From assembly GCA_001179505.1 (NCBI GenBank), contig CDMY01000441.1:1-64000 (forward strand): a DNA stretch of 64,000 bases, given 5' to 3'. Positions 11,078 through 22,900 of the stretch are shown piece by piece; position 1 is the first letter of the stretch; the number at the start of each line of letters is the position of its first letter. The translations under genes and the position numbers were made by a program. The DNA is from Vitrella brassicaformis (taxonomy: Eukaryota; Sar; Vitrellaceae). The notes below the pieces were generated by a model, which was not told the origin of the DNA, searched no databases, and was given only the letters and a program-made list of their open reading frames with translations.

Positions 11078-13216
11078 CTACCCATCTGCATGTCTCTCTC
11101 GCCTTATTCCTTCCACTACTGTCACCACCTCCCCCACGCCCTCACTCAAGTGCAGTGTCCTTGATCGCTTAGACCGCCGCGAAAAGCCCCTCCCACCTCC
11201 CTCCGTTGGAGTGGCGGCCCTTTGCACCTCATCATCGCCGACAGACACCGATCGATGCATTGTTGGCCTGTCGGAAATGGACGCGTCGGCTGTGCTCGGC
11301 TCGTCTGTGGACGCCGGCTGTTGCTTGGGTCGGATGACCGTGTTGATCCGCGCCCAATTGCAGACAAACTGGGTGGGCTTCTGCTTGTTGGGCTCGTCTG
11401 CATGATAAATGCGCAGACACACACCAGATAACGCATTCGTGTGGGTCTGTCTCTGCCCTGTCGGTGTGCGTCTGTGTGTGTGGCTGTGGTGCGTGAGTGG
11501 GTGCGTGGGGTGGGGTGGGTTGCGGCATTTCATACTTGGGTCGACATAAAAGTAGTCGTCAAAGACGGCCTCCCACATGATCTTCTCACCTTCCCACGAC
11601 TCTAGTGCCGTCACCATACGACCATTAACGTCCTGAACACACACGGCAGCATCCATCCATCCATCCGACCATCCACCCATCACTCGTGTGGATGGTCAGT
11701 CTCTCTAGCCGCTTACATCGAAGCCCGACACCCAGACACTGACAGAATCGAGCCGCTCTTTGATCTGCTCCATGTTCATGCCGGCGAAAGGATTGTCTGC
11801 AGGAACACGGGAACCAAAGTGTCAATGGATTCACGTCTGCGTGTGTCGCTTTGCAGGCCTACGCTCGCTCACTTGGCGCGTTGAGGTGTACCCGGACATT
11901 GGTGATCATCATGACGACCGTTGGGGAGAAATCAAGGCTGACCTCCTTGAACTGACATTCCCACTCGCCCGTAGACGTCCGTTCAGTCATCTCGACTGAG
12001 ACTTTGAAGGCAACACTGCCCAACAACTACACACACACACCACACCACACGAAGCAGGCAATCGGAGGGGATGCGGGTGGCCGATCTGGCTGCTTGCGCA
12101 GGTGAGTGACCTGATCGGCGGACGGGGCGACCCTGAATTTCGCCCATATCTGGCCTTTCTCCCTGTGGTGTTCGTAGACGGTCATGCGGTCGCTGAAACA
12201 GATGTGCGACCGAGGCCGAGAGAACTTCATCAACACCAGGCCAGTCCCCAAGACGACCAACAGCTTCGAAAAAAACGACTGAGTGACAGGACATAAAGCC
12301 AACATAACATGGACGTGGATGCATTGCAACATATACGCTCCCCAGCCGCCCAGCCCAGCCCAGCCCAGCCCAGCGCACCGCACCGCACCTGTATGGCCAG
12401 AATGATGGTGCCGGTGGGATCACGAGGACCTACATAGGTACCCATTAATTACATTCCACACACTCACTGCTCATGTGATGTGCCTATCGGCATGCTGTGT
12501 GCATCCGCCATCTGGCCCACCTACCTCCAGGATAGTTGATGCCCATGAAATTGGCCAGCGATATGGCGAATGCCCGGAGGAAGGGGTCGTGCTGCACATC
12601 AATCAAGTCGTCGTCAAAGCCATAAAACGACTGACCAACAGACAGAGAGGTAGCTGTCTTGGCTACCTGGCCGTCCGTGGCCTTTTCTCAAGCGTACGCA
12701 CTTCTGATCTGGCCATGATGACGAGAGCGAATGTGATCGAGAATGCCGCTGCTATGGCGATGACAAGGGTGAGCAGCAGCCACCACGACGACTGAACCAC
12801 AAACACAACACACGCAGGACAGAATTTGCAGAACTCATAAGCAAATACGGGATTGAAACAAGCGATCTTCTGTCACTCACTGCAGACAGACCTTGGCCAG
12901 CCATCTGGTCGGTGACACGTCCCACAGCTTGTTGATGATCTTCACCTGGAAATCCGGATCACGAAACGCCTGCTTCAACCTGCACACATCACCACGCGCA
13001 CACAGGAACGAATCATTACACCCACAGTGCAAAACGGGCTGCCCCGCTGATCTCTGACCTCGTCGCGCCGTCTACGGCCCTCCTGACCCTGGGATTGTTG
13101 TACAGAATGTTATACTCACTGGGCTTCAGATGCGCGAAGTGATCTTCCCTCTGCGAACGAGTGCTGATGGTCTGCGAGAGGTTGAACCACCTCAGCGCCC
13201 TCTTGATGGGCGACAT
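11078..13216 (-). CDS. Inward-rectifier (Kir) family potassium-channel protein with altered selectivity filter
   Basis: Ten exons: 13216-13059, 12979-12892, 12791-12702, 12630-12525, 12429-12389, 12278-12111, 12026-11873, 11796-11717, 11632-11536, 11397-11078; about 433 residues, all phases closing. A slide-helix region (NKLWDVSPTRWLAK) precedes TM1 (SSWWLLLTLVIAIAAAFSIT). The pore loop reads FAISLANFMGINYPGG. TM2 is TIILAIQSFFSKLLVVLGTG, followed by the family signature KFSRPRSHICFSDRMTV. The cytoplasmic immunoglobulin-like domain follows, with EVSLDFSPTVVMMITNVRVH, then NPFAGMNMEQIKERLDSVSV, and WEAVFDDYFYVDP, all matching Kir/KirBac order. The usual T-x-G-Y-G filter is absent; F-M-G-I-N stands in its place. 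It could be a non-selective, regulatory or degenerate family member. The C-terminal tail of about 90 residues is polar. It is head-to-head with the TTC4 gene. Confidence 0.82.
12347..12374. repeat. CCCAG tandem repeat in an intron
   Basis: About five tandem CCCAG-type units inside Kir intron 5. Confidence 0.8.
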
Positions 13217-13420
13217 TGCGAAGGAATTCGGCAGCCTCAGATGGCCTCAGGAGCGCTGCAGTACGTTGACAAAATGACACAGAGATCATTCCATTCAATA
13301 TATTGATTCCATTCATCGAAGAAAGTGACAGAAAGGCTCACATTACCTATCCAAGATCGGCATCCGCACTCTAAGCTCGCAGTGCAGGCCTAGGGTGCCT
13401 CCTGAAACCGCTGCCGGACA
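13217..13420. promoter_or_regulatory. Divergent promoter region, Kir channel / TTC4
   Basis: 204 bp between the start codons at 13216 (minus) and 13421 (plus). It has AT-richer sequence near 13290-13345 but no recognised motif. Confidence 0.4.
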
Positions 13421-15254
13421 ATGGCAGAAACCAACAACGCCGACGCGCCTGTGACCGTCGAGGCAACTCTCGAGGTATGCGGATGAAGGCATGAATGAAA
13501 ACGCATCGCCGATCTGTCTGCCGCCTTGTGCGTGAGTGTTGTGTGTGTCAGGATCTGCAGGCAGATCTGAGCCACCTGGATGACGACGACTGGGAGGTCA
13601 CCCCGGAGCAGCTGGAGCAGCTCAAGGCCAAGTATGGCAGTGCGGAACATCCCCTGTTCATGCCCGAGGCGCCGCGAGACCTCACTGACTATCCGCAGCT
13701 GCAGGCCATCCAGCAGCTCATCTACGAGAATGAAACGCCAGAGTCACTCGCCGTCCACTTCAAGGTCAGAACAATCGGAAGAATGCGACAACGAGTGCAT
13801 GTGCGTGTTCTCTCCCTCCCCGCGTGCAGAAGATGGGCAATGAGTGTCACCAGGACGGCAAGGCCCACTGGCGCGACGCCATCGCCCACTATACTAAGGG
13901 CATCGAGGCAGGCAGCTCCGACAACACGGTCAATTCGCAGCTGTACTCCAACAGGGCCATGATACGACTCAAGCTTGGTAGAGAGCAGCCGCCTTGATTG
14001 TGGAGTGTCATCGTGTCTGTAATGATGTTTGCGTGTGTGATCAGATGAGCATGTGGAGTGTGTTGACGATGCGCGGAAGGCCATCGAGCTGGACCCCACA
14101 AACGTCAAGGCGTAAGACACACACACACACACATCCCACTCACATCCCACTCACTCATCGCGACATACATTGATGGATGAGATGAGCTATCCTATCCACT
14201 CTCACTCCTTCCTTCCCTTTCCCGTTTCCATGCAGCTACTTCCGAGCCGCCAAGGCTTCATACTATCTGCATCTCTTCGAGCAGGCCATCCAGTTCTGCA
14301 CACAGGGCTTCAACGCCAACTCATCCTCCGACCCGGACAAGACGGCTGACCTGGCCAAGCTGCGACAAGACATCGAGCAGAAGTGGTCGGCACTGCGGCA
14401 GAAGCGAGAAGAGGAAAGGCGAAAGGAGAGAGAGGACGCGGCGCAGAGGGAGGTGCACAGTGGGCTGGTGGATGAGGCCATCAAGGCCAGGGGCATCCGT
14501 GTGGGACCGCTCCTCTATGACATGGCGTACCCTGCAGAGGTCAACGCGTGGCTGGCAGGCAATGGATGGCGGTCTGCATCTCATCTGTCATGCATGTGTG
14601 TGGCATTCATCCATCAGATGAAGGTGCGGCTTGATGATGAGGGACGACTCCACTGGCCGGCACTATTCCTGTGTGTACGCCCACGCACACAGAGAGAGAG
14701 GACATGACACTCCCCTCAGCTCTCTCGTGTAAGTCTTCATTCAGCTATGACGAGTATGGTCAGAGTGACTTCGTCATTGATATCAGAGAGGACCAAACAC
14801 TGAGAGAGCATCTCGAGGTACACACACCGACACAGAAACAGAGATGCAGACCACACCACACCGCGACGGCAAACCTCTCCCCCTGTTACCCATCTGTCAA
14901 TGTCAGGTGATGTTTCCCGGCGACCGGTTCACACAGTGGGACGAGCAGCATAGGTACGCCGTCGACGCTCTCTCCGTCTTCTACGAGCCGGGCTCAGATG
15001 ACGGGGGCAGTCGTGATGTCCTGCTGGAGGTGTCGCCATCCCTCACTTTGTTCAACGTCCTCACCAAGGCCGGCAGAGTCCCCAAAATGCCCGTGTTCCA
15101 TATACTGGTGAGCAAATGCATCGGGGTCATCGACGTGTGTGCATGTTTGGCCGACTGTGGGCGGCTGGTTTGTCAGGCGGAGGGCTCTGCTGCGTTGGCG
15201 ACGTTCAGGGAGACGCACGAGATCAGGCCCTTGTCGTCAACGAAGAAGAGATGA
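13421..15254 (+). CDS. TTC4: TTC4-type TPR co-chaperone of Hsp90/Hsp70
   Basis: Nine exons: 13421-13474, 13552-13764, 13830-13977, 14045-14111, 14236-14539, 14618-14670, 14745-14817, 14907-15107, 15177-15254; about 396 residues, matching TTC4/Cns1 length. An acidic N-terminus is followed by a three-TPR clamp starting KMGNECHQDGKAHWRDAI, with NRAMIRLKLG and DDARKAIELDPTNVKAYFRA. Then come a charged helix (KREEERRKEREDAAQ) and the C-terminal TTC4 'wheel' domain (GRLHWPALFLYDEYGQSDFV, MFPGDRFTQWDEQHRY, VPKMPVFHIL). These proteins bind EEVD tails of chaperones and link them to ribosomes or folding of selected clients. The 78-nt intron 14540-14617 is open in frame, so a retained form with 26 extra residues is possible; the family alignment favours removal. 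Short intron ends carry CA/TG tracts. Confidence 0.88.
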
Positions 15255-15921
15255 CCTGCTGATTGCTTCTCTGGTTGGTGTTTTGGACCGAGTCCTCCTT
15301 TGCTGCGTGGCGTGATTACGACTCGCGCGTGTGTGGTTGATGTGCCCATTTCACCCGCACTGATTGAGTGTCTCGCATCCGAGTAATATATATGTACACA
15401 CACGTAGCTAGCTACGACAGACAGACCGCCCAGTGGACTGGGCGGACACCAAAGCGTCGCATAAGACTTGCCGGCACGGCATAGACATGGCCATGCCATG
15501 GCATGGCATCATGGCATGGACACCACGACATTGTTTGTTTAGATACACTCACGCAGACACCACACACGCAATTTGCAATTTGCGATAGATAGCATCAATC
15601 AACACATCCAAGGCAGGGAGGCCCATCAAAACCCTGCTGGAAGGCCTTCCTTTTCTTCCACCCACCCACCCACCCACTAGAACAGTGTCGCATGCGATGT
15701 CTCTCACACCTGCGATTGATACATACATACTGAGTGTGCATCAGCACATGAAACGGCTTGAAAAAGACGCTGAGCCACTTAGCAAAGACTTTCCCCGCCT
15801 CGCTGCCTGGCCCCCGCCACGCCAGCCCACATAATCACGTGCTTACATGGATGCCCACATCTGCGATTCTCATCTCACCAATCATGCCCATCTGTCTGTG
15901 TGCCTGCCTTCCTCCTGTCTG
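15255..15921. other. Convergent intergenic region
   Basis: 3' flanks of two converging genes. It holds repeated CATGGC units (15490-15515), CACC repeats (15658-15677) and AT-rich ATATATATG near 15390. No ORF looks like a gene. Confidence 0.5.
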
Positions 15922-17167
15922 TCAATGAGCTGCGTGTGAGGCCTCCCTGTTGGCCAAAAATCGCAATTCCAAAGGATCAATCACATATCTGCAGCAATAG
16001 TTGGGGATACACCCCACTCGATCTGGGCACGAGGGCTCATCCACGATGGTGTAGTTAGTGGCGGCGCCCTCCACCATGTCGCAGCTGCCCCCAGGCGGCA
16101 GCAAGCACGAGTCAGTCAGTACCACATCCTTAGTGTCACTTTCGTCCTCCTCTGCCCAAAGGCGCCGCCGCCTCCGATCCCGCCCATCAAAGGGAGAGGT
16201 CCTGCCAACGATGTTCCTTCCACCACGCCCTCGCCAACCTCCTCCGAAGATGATGTCTCTGCCTGATCTGGGGGGTCGGATGCGACCCCCGCCGCCAATG
16301 GGTATGCGTGAGTCGTCGTCCCTGCCGCCGATGAGCGGCGGGCCGAAAACGGGACTGTCGTCACCGGGGAGGGGATTCCGACCCACTGCACGCATCACAT
16401 CACCACAGCACACACACACCTGGTGTCTGTGAGTGTGCTGTGTTGTTCACGTACCGCATATGAAAGTGCCGGTGATTCTCCACTTGCACTCCCTGTTGCA
16501 GCAGTCGCTGAGATATCTGCATGTGGAGCCAGTCGGCAGACACCGGGGGGGTGGGGGGCGGACCGGCACGATGGGAGGTCGGACAACAGGCGGCGGCACG
16601 ACGGGCGGTCGGATGACGGGCACCACAGGGACAGGCGCAGGTGCGGGAACAATCGGCTTGGGCGGCTCCGGCAGCGTGTCATTGTCGCGCGGCAGGGTGT
16701 CATTGCCAGGGAGTGTGTCATTCCCTGGCAGTGTGTCGTTGCCAGGTGAGGGCAGCGTGTCGTTGCCGGGCTGCACCGGTTCTATGACTGGCTCGGTGTC
16801 GTTGGCTGGTGGCTCTATTACTGTGTCGTTGTCGTCTGGTGGGAGAGGCTTTATTGGCTCTTCCTGCGGCGGGTCCGGGAGGACGGGCTCGGTGCTGTTG
16901 CACAGCTGACACGTGGAGGCGATACACCTGGCAGTAATGGAGCAGTAGGTGCTGACCCCTGACACACAGAGAGAGAGGCCGACGGGCGGACCAGACAAAC
17001 ACGTGTGGTACTGCAAATCCTCTAGAGTATGCTGTCTTTGCCCGCTCACCGCTGCAGAGTATCCCGGATGAGCAGCTGCAGGCCGCAGATGAGAGGCTGC
17101 ACGTCTGGGCTTCGGCATTCGTGGCTGCCAACGCCACCACAGCGAGTGCGGCCAGCAGACCCTGCAT
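15922..17167 (-). CDS. Secreted Cys-rich protein with knottin-like module and NDT-repeat linker
   Basis: Three exons: 17167-17050, 16958-16455, 16385-15922; about 361 residues. It starts with a signal peptide (MQGLLAALAVVALAATNAEA). An N-terminal Cys-rich part (CSLSSAACSCSSGILC) leads to an acidic Pro-rich linker with repeated PGNDTLP units, each holding an N-D-T glycosylation sequon, then a Pro/Val-rich stretch with PPVV and PPIVP units. A module of six Cys follows (CLPTGSTCRYLSDCCNRECK, then one more Cys). Its C-C-CC-C-C order is that of inhibitor-cystine-knot folds. The C-terminal part is Gly/Arg/Asp-rich, with a second CC pair (PNYCCRY) near the end. An extracellular matrix or cell-wall role is plausible; no family is recognised and nothing shows toxicity. 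Confidence 0.68.
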
Positions 17168-18064
17168 CGCCTTGCCCCCCTTAAAGTTAACTGGGCCCCG
17201 CCCTCGGCCGTTTGTTCCAACGGCAATGCACGATCGCCTTCGTTTTTCCGTCGCGCTCACATTTCAGTCCGGAGAGGGCCATAGCAAGAAACAGAAGGAG
17301 CAGAAGGCACGGGAAACGGCGGAAAAGACTTCGAGGCGAGATTTCTCGACGGGAGACGGGAGACGACCAGCCCCTTTTCTTCAGCAGTTCTTGCAGCGGT
17401 TCGAGGCAGTGCGCGGGCATTTTCAGCTCTGCTGCCTTTCCTTCGCCACATCTTCTTTATCTCACCATCTTTTGGCGGCTCGCCTCAGCCCCTCTCAACC
17501 TCCCCAGCGCACCTGCTCCCGCGGCACGGTGTCATTGCCCGAGGGAGCCGCGGCAAATGAATGAGTTCCTCTGTGGAGGAACGAGAAAGGTAGGTATGAT
17601 ATGGTGGTGTCTGCCCTCTTTTTGCGGTATAGAAGAGACGGTAAGCTTTTGTCGTTACATGAAACGGGCGACAAAGTTCGTCTAAGCATCAGTTCGTATC
17701 AGCTTTTGTCTGTCTGATGTGGTCTTGTGTAGGCCAAGGACGAGAAACCCCCAGACAAAAGGTCGGCAGCCGCTCTTTTATCGCCGAGCACCCAGCAGGC
17801 GCATCTCAGACCTCCATTCCCGCCCGCCGGGGAGCCAGAGGTAAAAAAGATATCAAAGTAAGCCGTCTTCACGCAACATGCATTCAAACACACGCACATA
17901 GCGTAGCACGCCATCGACATCGCATCGCATCGCTTAGCGGCGATCGTATCGGTCATCAGTGCGGCCACGGCTGCACATCAGTGAAGTCACACACAACAAA
18001 TCATTCAATCAAGCACCGCACCCTGGCGATCTACACGCCATCTGTGTGCGTGTGTGCGTTGTGC
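17168..18064. other. Upstream region of the secreted protein / downstream of the SR factor
   Basis: Lies between two minus-strand genes. The part near 17168 should hold the promoter of the Cys-rich secreted protein. Short overlapping ORFs here are Arg/Ser-rich shadows without splice or family support. I see no RNA gene. Confidence 0.4.
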
Positions 18065-19442
18065 TCACTCTCGGTCTCGGTCGTCATAGCCTCGATCTCT
18101 GTCCTCATACCCTCCTCGGCCCCTGTCGAAATCATCGCGATCTCGCTCATGCGAACGGGAGCTACAAATGAAGCCACACCAAGACAAGAATGGCCGACCA
18201 GGAATGCCCACCTATGCCGCATCTGGCTGCCTGTTTGCCCGCTCACCGGTCTCTGCGCTTGCGTCTGTCGTACTCAGACTCATCCTCTTCGTTGTCGTTG
18301 CGTCGCCTCCCCCGCCTGTTGTAGGGGCTGTAGGAGGGGCTGCGGCGCTCGTTGCGGTACGAGGGGCTGCGGCGCTCACGGCCGCCACCACCACCACCAC
18401 GGTCGTTCCTGTCATGGTCGCGATCACGCCTGAGCCAGAGGGAGCAAAAGGGCAGTTCATGAGCGGTCTGCTTTGGCTTCGTGCGTGTTTATACCTTCCC
18501 CCCCTCTCATAGTCTCTCGGCGCTCCTCCCCCTCGGTCCTCGTTCGCCCCTCTGCGAGGCCCGCGAGCCAGCTCTACACGGATGCTGAGAAGCATACATG
18601 CACGCCATCCAATGCATTGCTGCCCATGTGAAGGGATGGATCGTGGCGTTGGTTCCCTCACCTTTTGCCCATGTATGAGGTGCCGTCGAACTGCTTGACC
18701 GAGTCAGCCGCATCCCGCTTGTCTTCAAACGTCTGAACACAACACACGCACACAACAGACAGACAGAGCAAAGAGAGAAATGATTAAGCGCAGAAAGGGC
18801 CGATCTTCCATCGTGCAAGCGGTAGCAGCCACTTCACAGTCACGACACGCATCGAACGGCAAGCTGCTACTTGCCACATCCCCCCTGTCTGTCTGTCTGT
18901 CTGCCTCTTGTTGAGTACACTGAGTGCGCTGCGGAGCGGCGAGGCTTTTCATTCACAGCCGATGAAGATGCCAAGATGTGCAGAGAAGAATCGACAGAAT
19001 GACGTGAAGTGAAGCGAAGTGAAGAACGAAGAAGTGACGTGACGCACTCATCATCAGCCAAAAATGGGACGGGAACGGAGAGCTTCACTCAGCACGATGA
19101 TCTGTCGCTGCACCATGGAAGAGGTGCATCGCCTGTGACCTTACCACAAAGGCGAAGCCAGGAGGATTCCGAGCCACCCACGTCGAGCGGATTTGACCTG
19201 AATCAAGACATGCCATGCCGAGCAGCATCCATCATTCATTAAGTCTTGTCCCCAGGTGTCGCATCTCTCACCGCATCCGGCGAACATCTCCTCAATGTCT
19301 CGAGCAGTGGCCTTCTCCGACAGATTGCCTGATGGACACCAGAGCATTCGTGAACGTTACGGTAGCTGCTCGGCTCCTTGTGAGTGGGTGACTCACCGAT
19401 ATAGACCTTCTTGCCCTGATCTGCGGGGTCCCAGTGCGCCAT
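18065..19442 (-). CDS. Serine/arginine-rich splicing factor, one RRM plus RD/RS tail
   Basis: Seven exons: 19442-19397, 19328-19272, 19197-19145, 18732-18662, 18584-18495, 18429-18247, 18161-18065; about 198 residues. A single N-terminal RRM carries RNP2 (KVYIGNLSEKATARDIEEMF) and RNP1 (NPPGFAFVTFEDKRDAADSV), and ends GKSIRVELARG, the pattern of SRSF3/SRSF7-type proteins. The tail is Gly/Arg-rich with two RRSPSY units and then R-D dipeptides (ERDRDDFDRGRG), rather than pure RS. These proteins bind exonic enhancers and recruit the spliceosome, and are controlled by SR-protein kinases. The 412-nt intron between exons 3 and 4 is the longest in this gene, which in SR genes is often where autoregulatory splicing occurs, but I see no conserved poison exon. 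It diverges from the giant gene at 19969. Confidence 0.88.
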
Positions 19443-19968
19443 GGCGTTACCGCAACACAAACAGAAGGAAAACCTATTTCAAACAGGCTTCGGGTCGCTT
19501 AGGACATCTCGTGAAACCGCTCTCTCTTTACCAAGCTCGCAAATTTTGCAAGAATCGGAGCCTTTCCTCCATGCTTCCTGTTCCCTCCCGAACAGCAATC
19601 ATTTCGGACGAATGATATCGTGATTCACCTTTCGCTTGACTTGCTTCAGTTGCTTCACTACCAGCTGACTCGGTTGTCGACGGAGTGGAGTCAACAGGAA
19701 GGGACGGATACCGGATGCTGAGCGCGTGGACGCGTGCTCCGTCTGACGCTGTTTCATTCGCTTGATTTGCCTATTGGTTCAAGTGAAGCTCTACGGAGGT
19801 TTTCCCTTTACTCTGCGAGGGCTTTGCCCGACGGTGGCATGGCATGTGTCGGTGAGCAGGGAGGGACCAGGGGTTGCATGCAACAGCAGAGCATACACAC
19901 GCGGACATGTGTATTGTTTCTGCTTGAGTGTTGCAGGTGGCGGTTTTGGTTCGGTTGACTGACTAATC
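19443..19968. promoter_or_regulatory. Divergent promoter region, SR factor / giant protein
   Basis: 526 bp between head-to-head starts. It includes CTTCA/TTGC-rich sequence near 19630-19660 and no clear TATA box. Short ORFs inside are unsupported. Confidence 0.4.
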
Positions 19969-22900
19969 ATGTCTCAAGCTGACCGTCGGCCCCGTTTCCC
20001 GTCTGTCGACGCCGACCTTCGCTCACGTCTCTCTCGCCCGCCCCGCCCAGCACCCCCGGCCGGGCCCAGGCCACGTGGCGGCAGACGAGGCAAGCGTGGA
20101 CGCCGCCCGAGACCTCCACCCATCGGCATTCCGCCCATGAATGGTCACCAGGAGGACTGCTTGAATGCGGACGACCCGGCGTTATCCGACCTCGACAGGC
20201 GTCGGCTGGAGGTCGACGCGATGAACGATGCGCGGCTAAGAGAGATGATGAACGGCGATGCGCATGAGCCGCCGCTGTATGACGGAGATGGGCGGGTGCC
20301 TGGGGCCGGGCCGAGGAGGAGAATGGTTTTCCTCGAAAGTAAGGAGCGATAGAAGAGTAGAGCATCTCTTCAGGTGCGTTTTTTCTGAGTCACCCTTCCT
20401 TGTGTTGTTTGTGTGCAGATGACGCGTCTCCTGGTTGTCCACCAGTCTCTCTCCGTCCCCGGATGAGCCCCTCCCCCACTCTGCCCCCCGACCATAGCCG
20501 TCTGACCCTGCTTCCCAACCCAAACCGACACAATCAGCCCAACGGCGTGGCAGCCTATCCTCACCCGCAGTATTACTCGCGGCGAGAGGAGGACATACCC
20601 CGACGGATGGAGCTCGACTGTGTCATTCGAAGAACGCCCCCATCCCTTGTCCCCGCCAGGGCTGTGAGAGACGACAGCAACTCGTCGGCGAGATACCCCT
20701 CCCCCAATGACAGCGATCGTCTCCCGAACGGTGTCAATGACCGGAGGCGCTCGCCCAGCAGCCGCAGCCCCCTCAGGCGCAGATCCCGTCCATCCCGCAG
20801 CCCTCTGAGGCGCAGACCAGCGTCCCCGAGACGCGAGAGGCATTTGAGACCGGCCAGCAATGACCAACGTGGCAGCTCTGAGGAGCGGCGGGCACGCTAC
20901 CGGAGAGGAGACAGAGATTGCCGGCCGAGCCGGGAGAGAGGGGACCTTCGAAGGGCAAGACGAGACGACGTAAGGCAGCTGACACAGCCATGAGGATGCG
21001 CGTATGTGCGGAGGCTCACATTGTCTCTCTTGTGGATGGATGTGTAGATGCATATTGAAGACGGGTTTGGTTCCCAGTTCCCTTCGCCCCCTCCCGCGCG
21101 AGCACCTCGCCGCCCCGCCAACCCCACTGCCGCCGCTGCTGGTGCCCGTGCAGCACCGGCGGGCAATGCCGGCGGGCAGCCGGCACCTAGAGCAGCTGAG
21201 CCGATAGCCGCTGCACCACCAGCCCCCTCGGCTGCCGCAGCAGCCAGCAGGACGAAACGGCCACGAGATCAGCAACCTGTGCAGAATGGGCTGACATCAG
21301 CTGCACAAGGCGGGGAAGCAGTTTCGGTGAGTCATAATGGGTCGGCCATTGACGTGGATGCCTTGGACAGCGTGGAGCCGGAGAGGAAGGCCCAGCGGAA
21401 GGGTGATGGCGGTGTGGGTGACGCTCGTTCAGCTGGTTCTGGCGTGGGGAGCGCCGGCGCCGCTGGGAGCAGGCGGCCAGGGCCACATCGGGAGAATAAT
21501 ACTGTGAGTCCTGAGCATATTGCGGCACTCATCGAGACTCAGCGGAAAAAGAAGTACGAAAACAGTGCCGCAAAGGGCATTCTCGACACAGTCGGGAGTT
21601 ACGTCCAGAACGCCGCCTTCACCTGCCGCCACGCCCTGCTTGCCTGGGGCGCTTTGGCTGATGTTGTTCGGCGCTTGGGCGACAAGGATGGGAGGGCTGG
21701 CGACGAGCTCACAGCAGCTCTGAAACGAGACGACGCTTACAAGGTGGATCTGCGACGCTTCACGATCAAACTCCTCCAGCACATTCCGATCCCTGCGAGC
21801 GGCCGCCCTCCCCCTGACCACTTCAGCACGCCCCCTGAGAGCGTGGCCGCTGACGCCATGCAGGCGGAGCCCTCCAGCGTGACAGCAGCTGAGTTGCTCC
21901 AGCTGGCTGTTGCTGCACAGAACCTCGGCGAGGATGAGGTCATCGGCCTGTGTGTCGAGCAGCTCGAAGGAAGCGCCTTGATCGATCAGCTGAGTGACTC
22001 CGACGTCGCCCTGCTGGATGACGTCGTATCGAGTTCGGGTGTCGACAGAGCCGTGGCGGCCAAGTGGACGTCAGCCATCGACAGGAGGGTCGAGAGCAGG
22101 CTGCAGGCTTTCGAGAGATGGAAGGAGGAGAGCCCGTCAGATGTTCACATGCAGCCATCGGACAAGACGGGGGACAATGCGGCTGCGGCTGATTCCGGCA
22201 CACAACACCAACCGGACGGAGAAGGAGGGACTGCACCTGCAGCGGCAGCTGCTGCTGCACTCAAGTACGAGGAGCAGCCTGCAGCGTCGCGCGGCCGTCC
22301 CGACCCCGACCAGCTGTTGGACGCGCTTGCAACGATCGGCAGGAGGAGTAGTGCGGCCACGATGGCCTCGGCCCTCCAGTCCATTGCATCTACCTGCCGC
22401 AGCAGAGGTCTCAGGCGCAGCCGCTCTCAGCCACGCTCTCGGGCTCTATCAGGATCAACCACGCCATCGCAGCGGCCTCGCGACCCAGCAGCTGCACCAC
22501 TGCCTCAAGATAGTCGTTATCTCTCGATGCTGGAAGCCGCTGTTGATCGTGTCAAGCCCCTTGTGAGGGATTCATTGTCGTCGATCGGTGTCGTGACCAA
22601 AATGGTGTACGCAGCAGCTGTGGTGGACCCCCTCATGGCCTCTGCCAGCACTGTCGGCCTCTTGACGGAGGCGTCCAAAGTCGTCATAAATGCCCTCAAG
22701 AGCAGTGAGACAGCCAATGCCGCACTGGATGTGACCGATGTGGAGCACCTCGCCACGGCCTACACCCTTGCTGTCGGTCGCTCTGACAGACACATCTTCT
22801 TGTCGTGTCTCTCACGCCTCTCTGACGTCAGCCAAGAGGCAGCGACGCGAGGGGTCATTGCTGGCATATCCCTGCTGAGCCACGACGCCATCATCGAAGA

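Noticed and set aside
14540-14617. In-frame coding across the TTC4 78-nt segment
   Set aside because: The frame is open, but the added residues (SASHLSCMCVAFIHQ region) have no TTC4 counterpart and GT...CAG borders with matching phase favour an intron.
20370-21275. Long minus-strand open frame opposite the giant gene
   Set aside because: It is the reverse strand of coding sequence in a high-GC region; no splice logic, no family, and the plus frame is far longer.
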